Below, one piece after another: positions 59,348-64,000 of a stretch of DNA of 64,000 nucleotides; the stretch's first letter is position 1, and each line of letters opens with the position of its first letter. The stretch comes from Cryptomeria japonica (lineage: Eukaryota > Streptophyta > Pinopsida > Cupressales > Cupressaceae), in the NCBI RefSeq assembly GCF_030272615.1, contig NC_081406.1:212886997-212950996 (forward strand), written 5' to 3'. Both the position numbers and the translations under genes were made by a program. Under the pieces are notes generated by a model. The model was not told the DNA's origin and did not search any database. It was given only the letters and a program-made list of their open reading frames with translations.

Positions 59348-60455
59348 TGTTGGAATTTTTTATGATTATGTTGTGATTGTCATTTATGGACACACACTTG
59401 CATTGAGATCATTTTTGTATGTATTAGTTAAAGCTCAACCGACACATGTTCCAATCAGTATGATGCATTATAGTCCTTAGACTATTGGTGTTTTGTAGAA
59501 AGTGATTACCGATCTGAAGCAGTATGTTGACCCCAAGCAGTTTGAGAATCTCAAGTGGTACAAAGGATCAAAGCGGTAGAACCCATATTTCCCAGTCTTC
59601 AAACCAACAACTGGTATTTTGCTTGAACCAGTATTTTTTATGAATCGGTAACACTCTATGATGAGTTACCATCCACCAATTGTTTGACGGTGTTGACACT
59701 TTAACGGTGCTTTTTGTGTCTTGCTACAGAATTTGTCTAGATGCATTGAACCTAGGAAATTGTATTGTAATCCTATTGGGCCGACATGAAATCAGATTCC
59801 TTTATAAGGACATCATGTCTAGGGTTTTAGGTTGTTGTTGTGATTGATGTTGTTGCTAGGATTTAAGGTGGTTGAGGAGTTAGAGAGAGTATGAATGTGT
59901 AGAAGACTGAAGTAATGCTAGAATGCATTAGGAATGAGCTATCAAGGATCTAACCAAGAAATCTATACTATTTGCTAGATCACTCACTTGTTGATTACTC
60001 ACATCTTCGACAAGTCTGTAGCCCTTAACCGGGTAGCCCCAAAAGCCTCTTGTAAATCCTCTAACAAGGTGGTTCACATCTATGGATCTAAAATCCTCTA
60101 GTAAGGTAGTCTTTAATCAGACTTATCTCCTAACAGAGATTGAGATTCCTAATAGGATCTGTTCTGGTAAAGAACATTGTAAGACCTTAACCGGTCTGGT
60201 TCCTATTCTATAGATAGTTAGTTGTGAGTTCCATCTCACCGTGGTTTTTCCCATTTGGGTTTCCACATCAAAATCTCTTGTGTTATGGTGTTTGTGCTTC
60301 TATGGGTGAATGCATTATTTTCTATTTGGTTTGCATGTGTGCTAACCTGTTTGTTTGCTAAACTATTTTACCAGTTTGATGTTAGTCTAGCAAAGTGTTT
60401 AAGTGCAGATATTTTTGGCATACTAATTCACCGCCCCCCCTCTTAGTATTCATCA
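59348..60455 (+). repeat. B1 3' LTR
   Basis: 1108 bases, TGTTGGAATTTTTTATG to TAGTATTCATCA. Aligns with 52920-54063 with moderate substitution and one short deletion. Clearly older than G1 by eye. Confidence 0.93.
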
Positions 60456-60460
60456 CTTTT
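60456..60460. repeat. B1 target-site duplication CTTTT, right copy
   Basis: Exact match to 52915-52919. Confidence 0.9.
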
Positions 60461-63400
60461 GTTGTCCTTCAAAGTTGCCTCAGTCTCTTGGATCGTGTCG
60501 GTGAGATAATGTATGTGATCTTCCAGTGATCGTTGCCCTTGAAGTAATTCTTTTGATATTTCTATTCTCTAAGAAATAAGATTTTCCAACTTAGGACCAA
60601 GTTTATTTTTCAGGTCTTTGGCATTAGAGCTTATCCTTGCCTTTTCTTTCTCGAGTTTCTCTAATTTTTCCTCAAATCCTAGCATTTCTTGCTCAAAAAT
60701 TGATATGTGACCAGATGAACCAATTATGTTATCCGCTATGTCATGAATTTCCTTTTGTATTTTACTAACCTCCTTGTTTATGTCCTCTGTTAGAAGGTGA
60801 GTTTTGCATATTTCCTTGTATAGCTCTGTGTACTCTAGAATAGCAGAGTTCAATGTCGGTAATAGCGTATTCAGGTGTTCAGTGCACTTCTTTATGGTGT
60901 CATTAAAGAATTTGTTCTTCTCCTTTTCAACTTTGTCCTTTATTGTATCCTCATTCACTTTATCAACCGTTATTACATTGTCAACAATAAATTTGGACAA
61001 TGTGTCCAATTTTCCTAAAGAATCCTTAATGTGATCTATGTTACAATTAGGTGCAATCAATTTAAGAATAGGTATAGTGTTATCAATTTCCTTGTAGGCC
61101 AAAGCATTGCAATCCGTTATCATTTTTATTGAGTCCAAGAGTACCTCTGTAACATTTGTAGGTCTGAATTCACTTGAAGTGCCAGAAGTCTCACCAATTG
61201 CCTTAATTACCTTTGTGCTTCCATCAATTGTAACCATTTTACTTGTGTTTACCTCTGGTGGATCAGTCTATGTTTGCATCTCAACTAGCAAGGGTTTCTC
61301 AGACTATTTTGATGTCTCAGTTATTGCCAGTATCTCTGCTTTAGTATGTACCTTTGTCTCAGTAAGTTCTGTCAGTATCTCTATCTCTGGTGGCCCTCTT
61401 CCATCATTGGTTCCTTCAGTAGGTTTCTCTATTTATAATGATTGATCTATTTGGGTTGGTATCTCAACCTCAACATTCTCTACTGGTTTCTCAGCCATAT
61501 TGCCATAGTCAACATTGTCTTCCTTAACCTTTGCACTATCCTTATCTACAACAATATTCACTTCCTGAGTATCCACATTCATGGTGAATAGTATTTCAGA
61601 TTCAGGATTAGTGTCATCATGTGTAACACCTTTAGTGTTAATAACTGGTGGATCATCTATATGTACCAGTGCAGTATCCAAAGGTGGCAGTAAATTGTTA
61701 GTGATCTTGATGTTCAAAATACCACCAACTTTACCTTTTCCCTTGTCCTTATCCTTCTGATACACTTTAAATGTTTTCTTTGGTTGGTTCATTTCCTCTT
61801 GTTTTTCCTTCTCCACAAAAAATATATCCCAGTTTTCAGTAGTCTCATCTGCAATCTCTTTTACTCTTCCTGCCATTAAACTTACTTGTCGGTGTCCACT
61901 GGCAAAAATAGATCAGTAGCCTCAAAGATTAATTAATCAATTTCTTCTTTTGAATTCACAAGATGTACAACTAGAAGTTACTCAACTTTTAGTTTCTTAT
62001 CTAATTCCATCACTACAATCCTTTTTCCTTCCAATCTCCTATACAGATCATTGGGTAAGCCATCCACAACTTCAATTAAAACCTTTTTATATATGTCTAG
62101 ATGTAAAAATTATATTGTTCTCAATGCTTTCCCTATCTGAATCATTAAATGTGTTATACAGTTGGTGTACATTGGCCAAATTTTCACCATTAGTTATTTC
62201 ATTTAGTAAATCATTCAAAGAAGGGGTGATAGGTTCTTTTTTCTTCTTTGGTGTCATTTTCTTTGGTGTTAATTTCTTTGGTAGTCCCCTTACTGCCTGT
62301 TGTTTCTTCCTTAAAGTCCTTGTTCTCTTGGGTGAAGAAGAGGGTACCGGTGAAGATTTTCTCTTCCCCCTTTCTACTCTTTTAAACTCAACTGCCTTAT
62401 CACTCTCAGTTCCAGAAGATGTGCTAATCGGTGAAATGTGTTCCTCCTATTGAAGTCCTTCAAGCTCAGTAGCCGATATGCCACTGATGTTCATTACATT
62501 TTCTTTGATTTCCTTAACTTTCTTAGAAGCATCTCTAATAATTTTTTCTCTTTTCTTTCTTTCCTTCAATGTATTTACATCACTTTCAATAGTCTTAGCA
62601 CTACTAAAAACTTGTTCTGATGGTTCTCTCGGTGCATCCAGTAATGCTTTAGCATATGTCTCCAAAATGTTAAGATCTACCTCATATCCTATTTCAGTCA
62701 CCCAAACAATGCTAGAGAGTACAACTTCCATTCATGTTTCATCTCTCTTGATAACAAAATAGATTTCTTTGCCGTACATGTCCACTACACTCTGTGGTAG
62801 CCTTTCTCTAGTTTTCATTTTAGCCTGGAAGATTTTGAAGTATTCAATTATGTTGTTGTCCTTTGCAGTTCCCATGTTGGTAAAAGCTTTCTGTAATTGT
62901 TTTCCTACCGGTATATCATATACAAAGTCTTTAGGTCCTGTACCGGGGATTTCCTTAGTGAAGTACAACATTAAACATACCAAAAGATTTCCAAATCGGA
63001 ATGTCCCTTTCTTATCTCCTTTAATCATTTTCAAATTATCAATGAGTTCATATTTTAGCCACTCACACACATCTCTCATTTCATTTTTGTTAACCATTTC
63101 ATAAGCACTGTTTATACAAAGACTAGAAACTAAATTTAGCCTATTACCATGTGTAGTCTTGTAACCTAAAACCATACTCACAAATCTCACATTGATATCT
63201 TTGATATCATTCACTCTTAGTGATCTATTTCCAGATGTTGCTCCGGTTAGGGTCATCACTTTGTTGTTATGGATCTTCTTTATCTTGTCAGGTCTGCTGT
63301 CGATTGAGGGTAAACTAGTTACTACCCTAATTGATTGCCGGGTTATTTTGCAGATAAAATCCAACCATACAAATTCTCCATGTGCTCTACTCAAGACAAT

Positions 63401-63739
63401 TCTTACTAATTCTTCTGGAAATTGGGGAATGTTCAGTATCTCCACAAAACCTAAAGTTTCTATAATCTTGTGTTCAGCTTTGACAACACCATTTTCATCA
63501 CAAATCACTTTAGTATACATTTTCATCAATTCTTCAGAACCTAGTTCTTCTATATTGTAATGTATGTAAATCCCAAGGTCTTCATTAAAAGCTACACCTT
63601 TAGGAATTTTTAAAAATGCCCATATAGAATCATCTTGCTTAGCTACTTTAGGAATTATTTTAAATACGGGCCTAGGGCATTTCACATTTTCCACAATAGT
63701 AGGGTTCTAAATAAATTCGGGAGCAAAAGAAGAAGCCAT
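60461..63739 (-). pseudogene. A2 ORF2, main part, unknown protein
   Basis: ATG at 63739 (MASSFAPEFI), then an early in-frame stop. A long open stretch (62732-63694) holds IVLSRAHGEFVWLDFICK, VRFVSMVLGYKTTHGN, KGTFRFGNLLVCLMLYF and YFKIFQAKMKTRERLPQSVV. A TGA at 62732 and a TAG at 62447 interrupt the same frame, which carries EIGYEVDLNILETYAKALLDAP. A one-base insertion near 62107, against A1, shifts the frame. Downstream come MAGRVKEIADETTENWDIFF (61433-61876) and the C-terminal coiled coil (60569-61237) with ILEYTELYKEICKTHLL. B1 interrupts the last part. It is the best-preserved N-terminal half of ORF2 in the window and the one to use for searches. Confidence 0.8.
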
Positions 63740-64000
63740 TAAAAAACACCTTTAACTGCCTTAAAGTATTTTGAATGCTTGAAAGAAATCACTTTGCACC
63801 TTCGCCTTGAATGCCTTCGCTCTGTTTCACACTCTCTGCTAATTTGAATGCTTGGTGAGTTCAAAAAGAGGGAAATTAGTTGATTTATAATGACATTTCT
63901 CTTACCAACTCATCGGTTAAGTGAAAACTTAACACATCTGTTGGTAAAGAAGAAATCTATCTTCTCACCATCGACCGAGGGTAATCTGCATGATTTTCAA
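63740..64000 (-). other. A2 spacer between gag and ORF2
   Basis: Aligns with A1 22030-22290. No frame. The gag stop would lie just right of the window. Confidence 0.6.

Larger units (their letters stand above)
52920..60455 (+). mobile_element. B1: pol-less two-ORF retrotransposon, structurally complete
   Basis: 5' LTR 52920-54063, PBS 54066-54078, gag 54114-55390, ORF2 55837-58797, PPT 59334-59346, 3' LTR 59348-60455, TSD CTTTT on both sides. Every part of a complete element is present except protease, integrase, RT and RNase H. This is the clearest example of the two-gene plan in the window. Confidence 0.94.
51846..64000 (-). mobile_element. A2: family-A pol-less element, split by B1 and running off the right edge
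   Basis: It comprises 51846-52919 and 60456-64000. The 3' LTR, PPT and ORF2 match A1 in order and sequence. Its gag, PBS and 5' LTR would lie beyond 64000, so no TSD can be checked. It carries a complete ORF2 start and fewer lesions than A1. Confidence 0.88.

Overview
The window looks like intergenic DNA from a large, repeat-dominated plant nuclear genome; a conifer or other gymnosperm is my guess, from the depth of nesting, the decay of every element and the absence of host genes. It is AT-rich. I see no host protein-coding gene, tRNA, rRNA or CRISPR array. Almost every base can be assigned to LTR retrotransposons inserted into one another, and most boundaries can be placed from LTR ends, primer-binding sites (PBS), polypurine tracts (PPT) and target-site duplications (TSD).

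Layout, left to right. (1) 1-10114, minus strand: a decayed Ty3/gypsy element of the Tat/Ogre type (gag, protease, RT, two RNase H domains; integrase and 3' LTR lie left of the window), with a long leader carrying a 39-bp tandem repeat. (2) 10115-12139, minus: the 5' LTR and gag of a small pol-less element (family A), apparently cut by element 1. (3) 12140-15500: poorly assigned DNA holding a 1.36-kb solo LTR (13581-14935) with a perfect 5-bp TSD. (4) From about 15500 to 51845, plus: an old host element, E0, whose gag is split at 16572/50747 by (5) E1 (16573-50741, plus), itself split by three later insertions: A1 (17753-24348, minus, family A), G1 (27537-39249, plus, two nearly 4-kb LTRs around a gag-only interior) and D1 (42186-50731, minus, 2.5-kb LTRs around a copia-type gag). 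(6) A2 (51846 to beyond 64000, minus, family A), split by B1 (52920-60455, plus), which has a perfect CTTTT TSD.

The notable biology is the group E0, E1, family A and B1. Each has an initiator-Met-type PBS and, where both ends can be seen, a copia-like PPT. Each encodes a Gag made of a coiled coil plus several CCHC zinc knuckles. E1, A1, A2 and B1 also carry a second large ORF (ORF2, about 980 codons in B1) of no function I recognise, and the interiors of E1, A1 and B1 show no protease, integrase, reverse transcriptase or RNase H. Divergent families keep the same two-gene plan, a Ser-Ser-Ser-Asn Gag C-terminus and, in E1 and B1, a hairpin overlapping the gag stop codon. This suggests a long-lived lineage of non-autonomous elements that supply their own Gag and ORF2 and borrow a polymerase.

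Most ORFs are broken mainly by in-frame stop codons rather than frameshifts, as expected from C-to-T decay of methylated DNA. All coordinates and alignments were made by eye.
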